Below, in pieces: positions 23,545 to 36,012 of a stretch of 64,000 bases of DNA. The position numbers were made by a program, and so were the translations under genes. The notes under the pieces are model-generated. The model had not been told where the DNA came from, did not search any database, and saw nothing but the letters and a program-made list of their open reading frames with translations. How positions within the stretch are numbered: position 1 is the stretch's first letter; every line of letters begins with the position of its first letter. Source of the stretch: Neopestalotiopsis rosae (Eukaryota > Ascomycota > Sordariomycetes > Amphisphaeriales > Sporocadaceae); the NCBI GenBank assembly GCA_023078685.1, contig JALGAS010000013.1, forward strand, positions 315,001-379,000. Direction: 5' to 3'.

Positions 23545-26224
23545 ATGATGGATCGATTTGTCACCAGACAAGTTCTACCGAAGCAGCCCAAGAATGTGCT
23601 GCCCAATGATACCATTGTGGGCAAAAGCAAGGGCAAGGACAGCGAGCAACCACCTCTGCGTGAACCTCCGACCAAACGGATAAAGAGGGAGGAGATTGCT
23701 GACAGTGATGCCGACTCGGACACATCCTTGTCAGATGACAAATTATTCAAGGAGACCTGGAGGACCGCACAATTGAAAAGCGAGGACACGGCAGAGTCTC
23801 TGCTTCAAGTCAATGACGATGCACAACTGCCACCTGACTCAGAGCTGCATTCAGGAAGGCCCACTGCGATTGAGAGCTCGCTGCCCGAGGTTGATACCGA
23901 TAAGGATGCGATTGAGCAATACGAGACATTCAGAGCTTCGCAGGGAGAGAACTCGGACACTGTCGCCTCGAGGTTTGTGAAGCGAACATGGGTAAAGGGC
24001 AAGAGCTCTCTATACGTCGACGCATTCAACCTGGCATTGGGGACTGTTCTTGAAGATGAGTCTCACCTTTTTGACGAAAAGGAGCGCGCTCTGTTTGACT
24101 ATTGGGACAATTTGAGTTACGAGGCGCAATATCTGTGAGTTGCTCTTTGAACTTGATACTCATGGTTCCAGACAATCGGGCTGATCTCGGTCATGTAGCT
24201 ATGTGCGCCTCTTTCTACGAAAATCAGCAACATGGCATCGAATAGCTAAACTAGGATATTATGATGACGTTGCAAATCTAGAAGATGCAGTCAAGGAGCT
24301 TCAAGAGACCAGGCTATTCCCCAAGGCGCTCTCCAGTTCGCAGGTGGATCCCCACAGCGAGGAGGCGGCTTTTGCTCAGGAAGAACACAGCTTGGGAGAT
24401 TCGTTCGAATTTGCCGATGACTCGGGTGTCTCCATCAAAACAGTAGAGGAGGCCATCACTCTATTGAGCCTTGATGAGCTGAAAGGACTCGCCAAGGATG
24501 CCAGAGTACAGGGGAAGAACAAAGCAGATTTTGTAAAATCTATCTGCAGAATGAGTAATCGCCAAGCCGGTCTCATGTCTGTCGGTTTGCAGAGGTCAAA
24601 CACCCATGACTCGGTTACCTCGAATGACAACCAAACGCCAGAAGCCGATTCGCCTGGTCCACAGCCAGTCGATGATTCCAACAGAAACAGGCATTTCTTG
24701 GAAAAGATCATGGCCACCACTGGTCCGTGTATACGACTGTCTTTGCCTGTCTTCAAATTGTTTGAGAGAGTCCATCTTGTGTTCTACCGGTCTACAGAAT
24801 GGACGGAAAAGTCCCTGACGGCGATTATACTTGCCAAGATCTCTCGTCGCAACTTTCCCGCATACATTGTTAGTAGGTCTACAAATATATTCTCTTCCAG
24901 AGAACACTTACTCGAATTTGAGACTGCCACACGGACAGAGTTTACCGTTGACAACATTCTCGAATTCAACGGCCCAGTCGACGAAGAAGGTTTCCGTAAA
25001 GTGCTGGACACTTTCGAGCACATCTACGAGCGGTGGAAGAAGCTACTCGGAGAAGAGCAAATCAAAGAGGATAGAGTGTACGAGACGGGCGAAGGCACAT
25101 ATCTGCGCCGCTTTTCACCTGTCCATCCGTACACACGAATCATTCACAAGGCTACTGGTGTCATGGGACGCTTCAAACAGCATCATAGGGAACACACAAT
25201 ATTGACCGAGCTTCTCAACCAGAGACTGTTCCATCATGCACGTCGTGGTGCTTGGTACCAGCGGAAGGCTTTGCTCGAGGAGCATTATATGCATGCGCTG
25301 GAGCCAGATCCTGTTTACAAGGATCCCGAGATGCAAAAGAAGCATTGGAAACGGATTGCTGTCGCAACCTGTGACACAGCCTTAGAAGATCCCGACTGTC
25401 ACTTGAAGTACCACTATGATCTGCAGAAACGCATCATCAAGCTTGAGAAACAGCTTCGGATTCCGTTCCGTTCACAGCATGATTTTGGTCACGTAAGGCT
25501 GAAAAAGCCTGAGGAGCATAATGTTGAAGGTGTACAAGTCAAGCGCGACGATATCGTCGGCAAAAGGGGCCGCGGGCCCAGCACAAAAACCATTTGGGTA
25601 GACGAAGCAGAAGGTGAAGGCGAATGTAGCGTTGAAGCCATGTGCCTCAGTTCGTACCGGAATCAAGGTTGGAAAGGATACCACGCAGAAGGTGGCATCA
25701 TTCGCACCTTATTTGCCTACCTCTTCTTCGATGTCCTCTTCCTCTATATCCCGAACGTGTTCCAAACGGCGTATCAAACTTGCCCGCTCGATCTGTTTAC
25801 GGACGCGTTCTACCCCACCCGGGCCTCCGAGATCAACCATCGTCTTGTTGAGATTGCCAACGGAGACGCAGCGCGTATTGTGCAAGAAGTCGATGACCGG
25901 GAACGAGAGAGACGCACTTGCGTTATTGGACTCAATTGGGACTATGAGCTGCCCGACCTCTTGGAATTGGTTGATTGCTTCGATGGCGCAGCTTTGGCTA
26001 CAGTATGCAAAGTAATGGCGCAAGAGTATGGGCAGAGAGGGGGTGGTCTGCCTGATCTCATCCTCTGGAGGGCAGAGCCGAACAAGGAGGTCATGTTCTC
26101 AGAGGTCAAAAGCGCCAACGATCGTCTAAGCGATACACAGAGACTGTGGATTCATGTCCTCACAGGCGCAGGCGTCAGAGTGGCGCTCTGCAATGCAATT
26201 GCCAGAGAGGTGCGTGAGGTATAA
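23545..26224 (+). CDS. fan1: FAN1 structure-specific nuclease (VRR-NUC domain)
   Basis: Two exons, 23545-24134 and 24199-26224, 2616 nt, 871 aa. FAN1 is a 5' flap endonuclease/5' exonuclease acting in interstrand-crosslink repair in the nucleus. The C-terminal VRR-NUC fold carries the PD-(D/E)XK signature: GLPDLILW, then FSEVKSANDRLSDTQRLWI, with Asp, Glu and Lys at catalytic spacing. Before it come the characteristic EGECSVEAMCLSSY-type segment and HAEGGIIRTLFAYLFFDVLF. The middle holds a SAP-like helical part (LLSLDELKGLAKDARVQGK). No Cys/His zinc finger is visible in the N-terminal 150 residues, so the animal UBZ ubiquitin-binding domain is absent. The intron join (CT|GTGAGT...GTAG|C) gives LYVRLFLRK. 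Start choice: ATG 23545 or 23548 (MDRFV); upstream codons lack ATG. Confidence 0.93.
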
Positions 26225-27720
26225 TCAGAGTACATTCCACGACACTGGGCCCACAACAGCTGAGATTACGAATTGACTCATGGTCTATAAGAAAAGTGAC
26301 ACCTCAATTCTGCAGACATGTCAAGGGACACGTCTCGCCCATCCGGATGCATCTACCTAGAGCTCCTAGCTGTGAATACCAAAGCCAACGCGTGATACCA
26401 GCATTCTCGTGGCTTCTTGCAGCGTTTTGTGCTCCGCATACGGAGTGCTCGGCGCGATGAGATGCACCCAATCTGAAAGTCCCACAATACGGGGAGGGAC
26501 TGAAGCACCATCACGGAAGATATATCCGCTCTTGCATATCGCAGAAACCCTGAAACGACTTGGATTTCTTGGAATCGTGAGATTGCAGTGTCACACTTGT
26601 CATCAATTATGACAAAACGATCCGTCCGGGCCGTGATGTGCGTGCTTCCCTTTGAAACTGCATGAAGGCATGGGTGCCTCAAGAGATTTACTGCTCTCGG
26701 CAGCATTGACAGCCATGGAACACATCTCCCTTGCAATGGGGTCATGATCTGAGCCTGCCATGTGGGCAGGGTTGGCACGTTTTCTCGACATGGTTCCGTC
26801 CGCAACTTGCCTGATAGGGCAAAGGGGGGCTCTAGCTCTCGGCCAAAGCGATTATAACATAGCCTTATTAAGACTGACAGGGGGGTGAGCAAGCAGATAA
26901 TCGCATGGGATGGAGAAAACCCGAACAATCGCAGATACAAGTGCAACACACTGCGATGATTTGTCTCGTGAAGCAGGAAGGAAGAGATACACATGGCAGC
27001 TTGTTATCTGCCATTGGGAGAAACAAATGCCCTAGAGACACCTGGAAGGTTGAAATGCCTAAAGAAATGGCAGTATGAACTTGGCGATGGGGAGTCTGTG
27101 GCACCTGCATCTGCGTGCTAGAGATTTCCGCTCTCTCCATTAAAGAGGCCTTGATTGTGGCCTAGCCATTACTCTACTGAGTATGGACGGACAGGAACAT
27201 GCGGATGGGGTCACATCTTCGGCGGCCTTCCGGAGTGAAAGCAGCTGTACTGAGAAGAGCCGGCGGTGAGCTCCTTTGGGCCTCTAGAGTTTTCGGTAAG
27301 GACATTTCTGAAGCCGATCATGGAGGGGATACTAAGAGTCTAGACACAACGGCCAGCTCACTTGCTTGATCAACCTGATCCACCTGTACCAAAGTTTTCG
27401 AGGTCAAGTGCACAGGAACGAAGCGATAGGTACACCACAGAGTCCACCTCGCCCGGCTGCTTTGGGAGTCTTGACGGCCTCGCGCGCCCCCGCGTGACTG
27501 TGCTTTGGTCTTCCCATCTCGTCTCCATCGGAGTGAGGAGGGAGTCAGTCATCCGGAGACGTAAGGCTCACCGAAAAACAATCAGAACTAGGAAAGGGCC
27601 CCATAGTGTATGTATGCGCGCGTGTGTGTGGTACAGAAAGTGCCCTGCCTCTCTATTGCTTACTTTACTCCACGACCACCCAGAAAAACGAGACCATATG
27701 TGGATTGAAGAATCCGTGAG

Positions 27721-27772
27721 TGTGTGTGTATGTATGTATTGAGTGCGTGAGATGTGTGTGTGTGTGTGTGCG
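27721..27772. repeat. TG/TGTA microsatellite
   Basis: Two TG-rich tracts, 27721-27740 (TG then TATG units) and 27753-27772 (ten TG units), separated by 12 bp. Simple repeat, seen directly. Confidence 0.9.
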
Positions 27773-28855
27773 TCTTGTTCAGTAGATGGTCCAAGTCGCG
27801 GGCGCTTAAGTGCTTTCAACCCCTGGTCATTTTTACCCCACGATCCAATCACCATATAGGCCCACACTTTGCACGACTATACAATTGATTGGCCAAGTCG
27901 GGCGCTTAAGAAAGAAATAGAGCCCCCCCCTGGTCACTATCCCTTCCAGCCATTGGCAAGAGAGAGACCCCCCGCCGCCCGCCCTTGTCCCGCAAGCAAC
28001 ACCACGACAACCCCTCCATGCAGGTTCCAGGATGTCGGGATCAAGGGAAAAAATACTGAGAAAAAAACTGGGAAAAATTAATTGAATGAGGGACGAGAGA
28101 GAGATGAAAGAAAAAGGACAAGAGGGGAAATCTACTAGCAGGATTCTCTTTGGTATACTTGATTTTCCGCTACCTACCTAGCTTAGGTGCTACTGTAGCA
28201 AAGGCATTTCAGAGATGGGTTCAAAAAGAAGAAGAAAAAAGTTTTACATACCATACAAGCCGGGTGTAAAGTGGTATGTAGGTATGTTAGTTAGGTATGC
28301 CTTTTTTTTTACCAATGGTTTTTTTGCCCCACCACCCTTTTCTCTCTTCCATTTTGCCCACCTTTTATTTTTCTTTGGTTTGACTGCTACTGCTGCTTGC
28401 GGCTCGCCCCGGCCGTGGAGGTGCAAGAGAGAAAACCAAGAGACGCGATGGTGTAGATGAAATGTGCATGTCATTGTGTGGGTTGTCGCGGTATTGTCTT
28501 TTTTCTACTGTAGTATATTCGAAATGAATGGTCCTGCCTATTTCTCTTGGTTCTCTTCCCTACCACCACGAGACAAGAGAAAGAATTCCTTGGACAGGGT
28601 AGGTTTTGAATCTTCTTAATGGTATCCAGAGAACCCCGGAGAATTTTCATTAAAAACATCTTCAAGAAGTTTGGAAAGGATGGACGATCATTCTGCAGCA
28701 GAGTCATGTATGTCTCTTTTCATAATACCACATGGCATGGGCGATGGGCGAGGGGGGCAATGAGACATGAGATTTATTGTTACAGTGCAATGAATGGAAT
28801 GGGTTAGGATATGATTTCCTTGGCCGGCCTCCTCCCTCCTTGCCAAAGCCAGTTT

Positions 28856-28872
28856 CCCCCCCCCCCCCCCCC
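28856..28872 (+). repeat. Poly-C run of 17
   Basis: Seventeen consecutive C residues on the plus strand. It is within 31 bp of a CA tract, and its exact length is prone to sequencing error. Confidence 0.85.
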
Positions 28873-28902
28873 TTCAAATCTTTCTGAGAGCTTGCATACG
28901 CG

Positions 28903-28918
28903 CACACACACACACACA
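28903..28918. repeat. CA microsatellite
   Basis: Eight CA units preceded by CGCG. Simple repeat, seen directly. Confidence 0.9.
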
Positions 28919-29980
28919 TGGCTTGGACTGGGATTATAGTTGAGGTGTGACTGGGGCGTTTGCCCGTCTGCTGCTTTCGCCTTTTTCCCTCTTCTACTGT
29001 AATCTGTACTCTGGAGCAGCTGTAAATTCATTGGCATGATCAACGTACATGTTCATCTCCGAATACCATAGAAACTTGCTTTTTTCCCAATTTCTCTCAT
29101 CCATGGCCTATGGTTGCGTGGGGGAAAATAACAAACAACACAGATCACCGTCACGAGTGGTCGCGATATAGGGCCTCGTGGGGACGTGGATAAACAGGCC
29201 AGACCTTTATCGAGACCCAAAAACAAGGCCGTCTCGTGATTCCTTGACCAAAACAAAGACACGTTATTCATATTCACCGTAGGTTCTGCATGCAAGGTCT
29301 TGGTCTTCTGTGTTGCACTGCAAGCGATATGGTACAGTACTTTGGAGAGAGGGGAAAGAAAAAGATGGATCCCTTGAGAGACATGTTTATTATCGACTGC
29401 GTGCTACTAGTTCGATACTCGACTAGCCTGAATACTGCTTTGCATTGGTCCGTTTGAGACCAACAGGTCTTTGCGCTCTCTCTCGCTCTGCTTTCTCTCT
29501 CTCTCACTCGCCTCCGACAGAATAATGATAAACCCCTACTAGGGCGAAAAGTGGTCGCTCCTGAACCGTGATAAGAGAAAAAATTCCGCTCCCTTTGGTA
29601 TCGCGCGCGATTTCGGGCCATGTAAGAGGCGCCGCCAGCAACGCCGTTGAACTCCATATTGATGAATGCATACCTCGTAAAATTCGTACTGTTGCTTCCT
29701 CGTCTTGATACAAATGTGGACCATCAGTGACCGACCATCCTAGTCCTTGATTTTTTTTTGTTTCCCATGATTGATGATAGAGGCCAAGGGAGTGCGAACA
29801 GTGATACTAAAGTAGGTGTGTGGGTTGCTTCGAGTTGTGGATGATTATGAACAAAGAAAAAGATTTGTGATTTCAAGGATTGTTTCTGAGATGGAGTGTA
29901 GAGACTTTAGTTTATTTCGGAGATGGGAAAGTGGTGAGAAATGTTCGCCTTGTTTCGATTAGTGGATAGATGTCCATGGA

Positions 29981-30736
29981 TCAAGCAGTCTTTGATCTTG
30001 TCGTCGGTGGTGGTAAAGTTTCGCCTGCTGCTGCCGCGGCAGCCAGGAGGGCTTGTGATTTTGAACATTCCGTGCGCCTTCTCTTTCCCTTTGGTGCTGG
30101 GTTCATCCGAGGTGTGTAAGTGACTGTCCTTGTCACGACCTCCCTAATATGCCGAACACTTCTGTTGGAGGATTTGGTGGCTTTGCAGTCCTGCGCATAT
30201 CGTGACTTGAGTGCGGCTTCCCAATCAAATGGCGAACGGACAGATCTTGCGCTGAACGGCGATCTTATTGATGCGCTCATGGGCGAATCCAATGTAGACA
30301 TGGCCGGCGATGGTGGGATGTGCATACTTGGATATGACGTGACTCCTGTTGGTGGCGCCGACATTGGTTGAACAGGGTACGGGCTTGGTGGAATGGCGAC
30401 TGGAGACAAGTGATCTTCGCATTTGCATGAGCAATCAGTTTGTTCGCTGCTGGCTGTGGATGGGACCGAGTCTCGGGCTCCATCGTCGTCCTCCGCTTCG
30501 CTGCTCGAACTGCCGGATCGCTTTTCTGGAATGACGGGAGAGGCGACTGACATTGCCCTGAGAAAGTCCATGTAGGCGATCGGAGGGCTGATGGGAGTCT
30601 TGGTGAACTCTTCCTTGATCTCGACGGGAATGGCCGACAAGGGCGTTCTGGCGGACAGAGCAGACAGCTCCGACGGAAAGGTGGCCGTGACGGGAGTCTT
30701 GAGCTGCGGAAGCTTGGGCTTGGATGTTGGCGCCAT
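29981..30736 (-). CDS. Ser/Pro-rich fungal protein of unknown function
   Basis: Single-exon frame; the ATG at 30736 begins MAPTSKPKLPQLKTPVTATF, giving 251 aa. An earlier in-frame ATG at 30850 would add 38 residues of non-conserved character. The protein is rich in Ser, Pro, Thr and Ala and looks mostly disordered. Ordered-looking parts are residues 15-65 (FPSELSALSARTPLSAIPVE, then SPPIAYMDFLRAMS) and 170-215 (SPFSARSVRSPFDWEAALK, then RSVRHIREVVTRTVTYTPRM). A basic KGKRRR cluster near residue 222 could be a nuclear localisation signal. SP/TP sites are many, suggesting kinase regulation. It resembles uncharacterised proteins I have seen in mould genomes, but I cannot name a function. It stands alone in a 10-kb gene-poor island, a setting often seen for regulatory genes with long leaders. 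Confidence 0.75.
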   Translation of the reverse strand: MAPTSKPKLPQLKTPVTATFPSELSALSARTPLSAIPVEIKEEFTKTPISPPIAYMDFLRAMSVASPVIPEKRSGSSSSEAEDDDGARDSVPSTASSEQTDCSCKCEDHLSPVAIPPSPYPVQPMSAPPTGVTSYPSMHIPPSPAMSTLDSPMSASIRSPFSARSVRSPFDWEAALKSRYAQDCKATKSSNRSVRHIREVVTRTVTYTPRMNPAPKGKRRRTECSKSQALLAAAAAAGETLPPPTTRSKTA

Positions 30737-31002
30737 CTTGTCTACACGGTGTTTGTGTGTAGAGTGGATCGACAAAGTTTCTTTGGTTTGGTAGGTGAGG
30801 CTTCTTGATATATTCAACCCGATACTATTCAAGTCAAATGAATGACTCAAGAAGAAGGGATGTTCAAGGAAGATTAGCCAACAAGCTGCACTGACAAGTA
30901 GCCGTCTGGAGGGAGAACTGAAGGGCGGCAGCAGTTGCGGTGGAGGGGGGGAAGAGAGCGGCGGAAAGGCTCTGAGATGGAGGGAAACCGGACGGCTATA
31001 TT

Positions 31003-31072
31003 ATGTATGTGTGTATTGGTGTATGTATGTATGTGTGTGTGTAGGAGAGAGGGAGTGTGTGTGTGCGCGTAT
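31003..31072. repeat. TGTA/TG microsatellite
   Basis: Interrupted TATG, GTAT and GTGT units over 70 bp, ending in gtgtgtgtgcgcg. It lies about 270 bp upstream of the Ser/Pro-rich gene ATG, possibly within its promoter. A further TG tract is at 31175-31188. Confidence 0.85.
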
Positions 31073-31803
31073 GTAGGCGGCTGCTCGAGCCTGTCACGTC
31101 CTTGGAAAGCGAGATGACTATTATTGTGCTGCGCTGCACGCACGGTAATCTAGTCCAAGGTCTGTATGGACGACGTGTGTGTGTGTATGCGGGCCAAAGA
31201 AACAGGCCCCTGGTTCTGTTTCACGCGCGCCAGGGGTGGTGTTCCCGGAGACGAGGCCGGGGGGTTAGCAAGACGCTGAGACGAGGGCGCCAAACGGGCA
31301 AGGCTCTGTATGAAGAGAACCCCTGCAAGATGGAAGAAGCACTAGAAGCCCAGTGTGATGTGAAGGTCAAGCAAGGATCCTGGTCCAGGCAGATAGTCTT
31401 GGGCGAGAAAGAGAAAGAAGGCTTAGCACAGTCAATGCTGCGTGTAAGCCCGGGAGTGGATAGCAAAGGCGCCGCGATATAGTCCGGGAACCAGCCGAGG
31501 AGGAAAGCAAAATGGGATGAACCCTGTCGTGGTGATCAGCTTTGGGCAAATCGGTCGGGCCAACACAAGGTGTGTGGTCCAGTGTAAGCAAGAAGAACAA
31601 GTCGGTTGCTAGCAAAGTCCTGTCTGTCTGTCTGTCCAAGAGGGCCAAATACGGGCTTGGGATGGAAAACGTCCTCGGGGAGAGCGGATTGGTCTGATTG
31701 GGACAGCGGGAGCGGCAGGCTGGCGAGTGGCTTATCCAGCAGGGAGTGTTGGAAAAAGAAGGGCAGGCGACAAACAGCAATGGTAAATGGGGTCGGGCGC
31801 GTG

Positions 31804-31860
31804 TCTCTCTGTGTGTGTGTGGGCGTGTGTGGGCGCAGAGAGAGGGAGAGAGAGAGAAAG
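31804..31860. repeat. TG then GA simple-sequence tract
   Basis: TCTCTC, then TG units, then GGGCG-spaced TG units, then AGAGAG units to 31858. Simple sequence, seen directly. Confidence 0.85.
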
Positions 31861-34800
31861 ACTTGCTTTCCGCTGTCTGCGTGTACAGATTTGCCCGGCT
31901 AGGTAGGTAGGTAAAGTGCAGGGCGGCAAAAAGAGTCTGTCTATCTTATTACAGACTCTACAGAATACTTGATGAGCAAGCAGCAGGCAAGGCAAGCAGC
32001 AAGTTGCAGCAGTTCGTCTTTGGCAAATTGACAGCGGGTTGACGATCTGTCGGATCTGGCAGCTGATTCGTCGATTGATCCCTGCGGGCCACCCCGGGAC
32101 GGCACAGCGGTCCAAGGAGGAACTGGGATTTGGTTGATGAGATCCCAATTGTCTCTGGGCTCTAAGCGCCTAGGTACCTAGAAACGGCTACCTTAGGTAA
32201 TGCCGGCGGCTTGTGATTGGTCACGGTTCTGCAAACCGAAGCGCTTCCGCTATTCTTAGCACATTTTCCTCTTACTTTGCCCTGATTCGCTGCAATGAAT
32301 CCCCGCCACAAGCAAAGACAAACCACTAGGTTAGGCTGCTGGCTGCTATGGAAGTAGGGTATCCAGGTAGGAGGTACCTGAGTAGGCAAGACAAGGTGGT
32401 CATGTACTTACGTTTTTACTTTCTTCCCTTCTTCCTCTTGTGGGAATCAATATTCAAACACGACAACGATTATGGCTGTCGCGCAAGTAATACACTTTTG
32501 ACAACCGATTCCTCTTCGCCCTATTTTGGCAACAAAGGAGGGGAAAAGAGGCTGGGATTGGCCAGTCGTTGGCTCAGCTGATGATGGGCTGGGATGGGAT
32601 CAATGTGGGGACTATATTGGTCGTCCTAGCCTCTGGTCTGGTGGAAGCTAAAGCTTTGACTGCTGATGTTGAGTGAGACCAGGGAATGCGTGTGATTGAT
32701 ACTGTTGGAGTCGTGATTCCTCAAACGTCGAACGGAAAGAAGCGTTGAGGGGGAGAAGATGCCAAAATTGGATCAATGCAAAGGAACCAACGAGGGGGGC
32801 AATGAAGGGTAAGAAGTGTCTGTCTTGCGCTTTCCTGATCTTGTGATGGATTAAATCCTCATGATCATGAGCGTTGTGTCGGTTGGCAATCGGGGGCGCT
32901 CGCTTTATGTTGTTGCAACCCAGCGCTTAAGTCGTCTTCTGCCAATTTTCTGTTTTCTGTTTTCTTGCTGTTCTACTATGCAAATCTATTTTCAAATTCT
33001 TGTTTTTTGTTTTGTTGTTGTTTTCTTTATTCAGCCAGCCAGCCAGCCTTTCTATTTTGCTATTTTCTAATCGCCTTGCCACTGCTTCAGTCCGCGCGCG
33101 GCTCCGTCAAACAACCGCCTTATTACCTGCCATGCAATTAGAGGCTGCTATTCTCCTCGAGTATATGAACCTACCCAGGCCAGGCTAGGGTCGATACTGT
33201 CTAGAGCGCGCGCATCATGATGCAGGTCATCAGCTCTGCTCGAGATAAAGCAACCGTTGGCCCGGGCTCTTTCAGCAGGGTTGGTACCCCGGAAATCCAG
33301 CGAATGCCTTTCCTCCACACAATTGCACTTTTTGTCATCTTGGTCGACACGTAGCCAGCTTTTGCAGCGCGCGGCTCCCCGGTATGCTATGCTGCTGGCG
33401 CCGACCCCGATCTCCGGCCTGTTTGAGCCTCATCTGGAACAAAGAAAAATCATCAGTCTTTTGTTCTCTCGGTTGTTTTTCCCCTCCTAGAATCCGACCA
33501 TACACGTGCAGTCTTTCAATCTAGCCCGATGATGGTCATAATTGCACTTTATCGTTGCCACAAAGGCATTCACTACTCTCATGGCTGCCCCCTTGCTGCC
33601 GGTATGTTGTTGGTGGAGCCGCCGCGCTTCTAGCCATTTGTTAAGCGCCGACAAAGTACTCTGGATTCGCTGGATTTTGATATCAACAGAATCCTTCGGC
33701 CTTGCATCCGCACTTGATTGTTGTTGACTTGTTATCAATCTGACCTTTATACATGATTGCTTGCTTGCTATGTCGGCATGCATACTGCTAGTTATCCTCG
33801 AATGCATGCTAGACAACCTCTTGGGAGTATCTAGCCTCCATTTGGCTTGGACTGAGCCAGAGCACGTACGAATGCTTGTCAATGATCATGATGCACACAC
33901 AACACCCAACATGGCAACCTTGTTGGCGATCATGAGCTCGCTTACTCTTGTGAATCATCCAAGTGTCTGTCATTATTGGACATCTTCTGCTGCTAGGCCC
34001 CCCTGCATTATCGCGGCAAAAATGTAAAGAATGTCAATGGAAGCCTTGCAGGTCTGGTCACTCATGTGGGCCTCGAGGTATAGACGCGATGCCACTACTT
34101 ACTTACCAAAGGCTCGGTCCCGACAAGCAGATACCACATGCATGGTCACGGCAAGGACGTTATCGCAAGCTGGTACGCTTTTCATATTCACTAGTGCCTA
34201 TCCCGTCTGCTTGCCAAAAGCCGATGAAAAATGTGAACGACTGTGCGGAATATCTTGATCATATCCATTCCCAAAGCAGCTTCAGAATAGACCAACTAAA
34301 TCACTCGACTCGCTTGATTGGACGGATTTTGTTTGCGTCTTGGCAACCAAGTTCGCTTGTAAGGCTTTGATACTCACTCGGTTGATAGCTGCCGCTACTT
34401 GAGTGCGGATTCGTGTCACCACTTGACGACACCCTTTCCACAACGGGCAAGCAGTCCGCAAGAGACTTATGGAACTTATTGCTCATGAGGATGCTCATCC
34501 TTGTTTCAAATTATAGGAAAGTGCTAACGGACCGAGAAGCGCGCGTAAGTCGGCTGACGTCCATCATAAATCTCCATTCGCGGGCCATGACCGCGGTAGA
34601 TGGCCCCTTCACAGACGCTGCCGGTGAGTCTTGACCGGACAACGCACATGCAATATCATGACTAGTATTACGCCAGGTGAGGAGAAACCTTACATGAAAA
34701 CTTCCAACGCCGGAGCAGAATCAGGAAAAGAAGACACCCTCATTGTGTATGATACGGAGACCCCCTCCACGTTTATGGACGAGTACATACTCGAGGTTCT

Positions 34801-34899
34801 AGCTCCGAGTACAGAGTACCAGAGACAAGACAGCGGGAGACATCTGGGATCCAAAGACTTATGCAGGGTAAGTTCCGTGTCTCCAAGAGCATCCTAGTT

Positions 34900-36012
34900 G
34901 CAGGAATTATGATATGAGCTGCCTTGGTATTTGCATTTCATGCCCCCTGGCTGCTATCATTTGTGATCTTCTTGGGCTGAGCGAACCGCACTCTTACCCA
35001 TTTATTGCCGTGATGCTATGCTCACCGACTCGAGGGACACGGTGACATCTTCCGGCGATAGACTTGTGCTGCTCTGATTAATGATCGAGATGGTGGTGGA
35101 GCCACGATGAGCTGTTTCCTCCGTAGCATGAAAGAGCCTTCCATAGCTGCACTTGATGCTCCAAAGGCGTTCCGGTGCCCCATTGCATGAGCTGGAATGT
35201 TGGTTTGTCAATAGCTGAGACTGCTTGAGCTTTGACTGGGTAGGTACTCAATGATACAGACTCGAACATGTTTTTTCGGGGAGGTCATGGTGCCCACGTC
35301 AAGGTTCTTTTTCAGATTCCATCGGATACCTCACTTCTTTTGTTTGAGTTAAAGGCAACGATGTTTGGAAAGACACATCCCATTCCACCAAGCAAATGTA
35401 ATAATGTACGCGAGGATGATATATATGTTTGTTCGTTACGTTCTTGTAAGTTGGTTTTATGGTTATTCTCACTGGAATTAATACTCATTTCCTCAAATCT
35501 CCGGACCAAGTCACGCTGTCTCCTTCACGTAGACCGCAGATATGATATTATCGCCACTACTTTCAATAGTGAACCCCATCGATATCTATATCATATTTCC
35601 ATTTTCACATTTGGAGGTGCTTCAGATATTTCTTTGTCAAGGTTCCACGAACCAGTTCCCAATTGCCTGCGGCCGGAATACTGACGAAGCCGCTATGGAC
35701 TCGAGCATGCATTGAGATAGCTCGATGCAAGCAATTAACAATGCTCCTCTATTGAATCAATTGAACTCAGTATCTCAACGATTGATGAACTGTAGGATCA
35801 TGATATGAACTTGATCCATCCAGCCCAGTTCTGAAATTGTCATCAGGAATGTTTCCTATTGTGTGAGCTATCTTTGCAAATCGACAACTCCTACCTAAGA
35901 GCTCAACGATTGGCTCGAATTAGACACAAGTAAGTCACCGGAGGATAGTCTTGTGCTGTCTGCTCTGCTTGGTCGCGTAAATACGCCCAATTATGCCGCC
36001 GCAGCATGAAAG
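34900..36012 (+). repeat. Diverged tandem duplication, about 0.89 kb period
   Basis: Three collinear matching blocks occur twice in the same order and orientation. Block A is gcaggaattatgatatgagct at 34900 and gtaggatcatgatatgaact at 35792. Block B is ccggcgatagacttgtgct at 35052 and ccggaggatagtcttgtgct at 35938. Block C is ccgtagcatgaaag at 35121 and ccgcagcatgaaag at 35998. Spacing between blocks is 152/69 bp in copy 1 and 146/60 bp in copy 2. The matches are imperfect, and sequence between blocks is poorly conserved. It could be a decayed element or an old local duplication. Confidence 0.45.

Larger units (their letters stand above)
26225..29980. other. Gene-poor, low-complexity interval, left half
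   Basis: Nearly 3.8 kb without a supportable gene. Open frames at 26353-26994 and elsewhere have no domain and no consistent splice structure. The DNA carries TG and CA microsatellites, a 17-base poly-C run, poly-T/poly-A tracts, a purine-rich patch at 28085-28125 and TAGGTA-rich patches at 28166-28198 and 28276-28302. The right end is the 3' flank of the minus-strand gene ending at 29981. Confidence 0.5.

Noticed and set aside
21358..26224. MFS transporter as part of a secondary-metabolite cluster
   Set aside because: Neighbours are an AT-hook protein and the FAN1 repair nuclease; no biosynthetic enzyme lies close by.
26353..26994. Minus-strand open frame of 213 codons
   Set aside because: No domain, no conserved-looking region, starts and ends in low-information sequence.
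33963..34897. Chain of open frames at 34.0-34.9 kb as a spliced gene
   Set aside because: A plausible GTGAGT donor at about 34624 and CTAG acceptor exist, but the phases do not match and the joined frame stops within a few codons.
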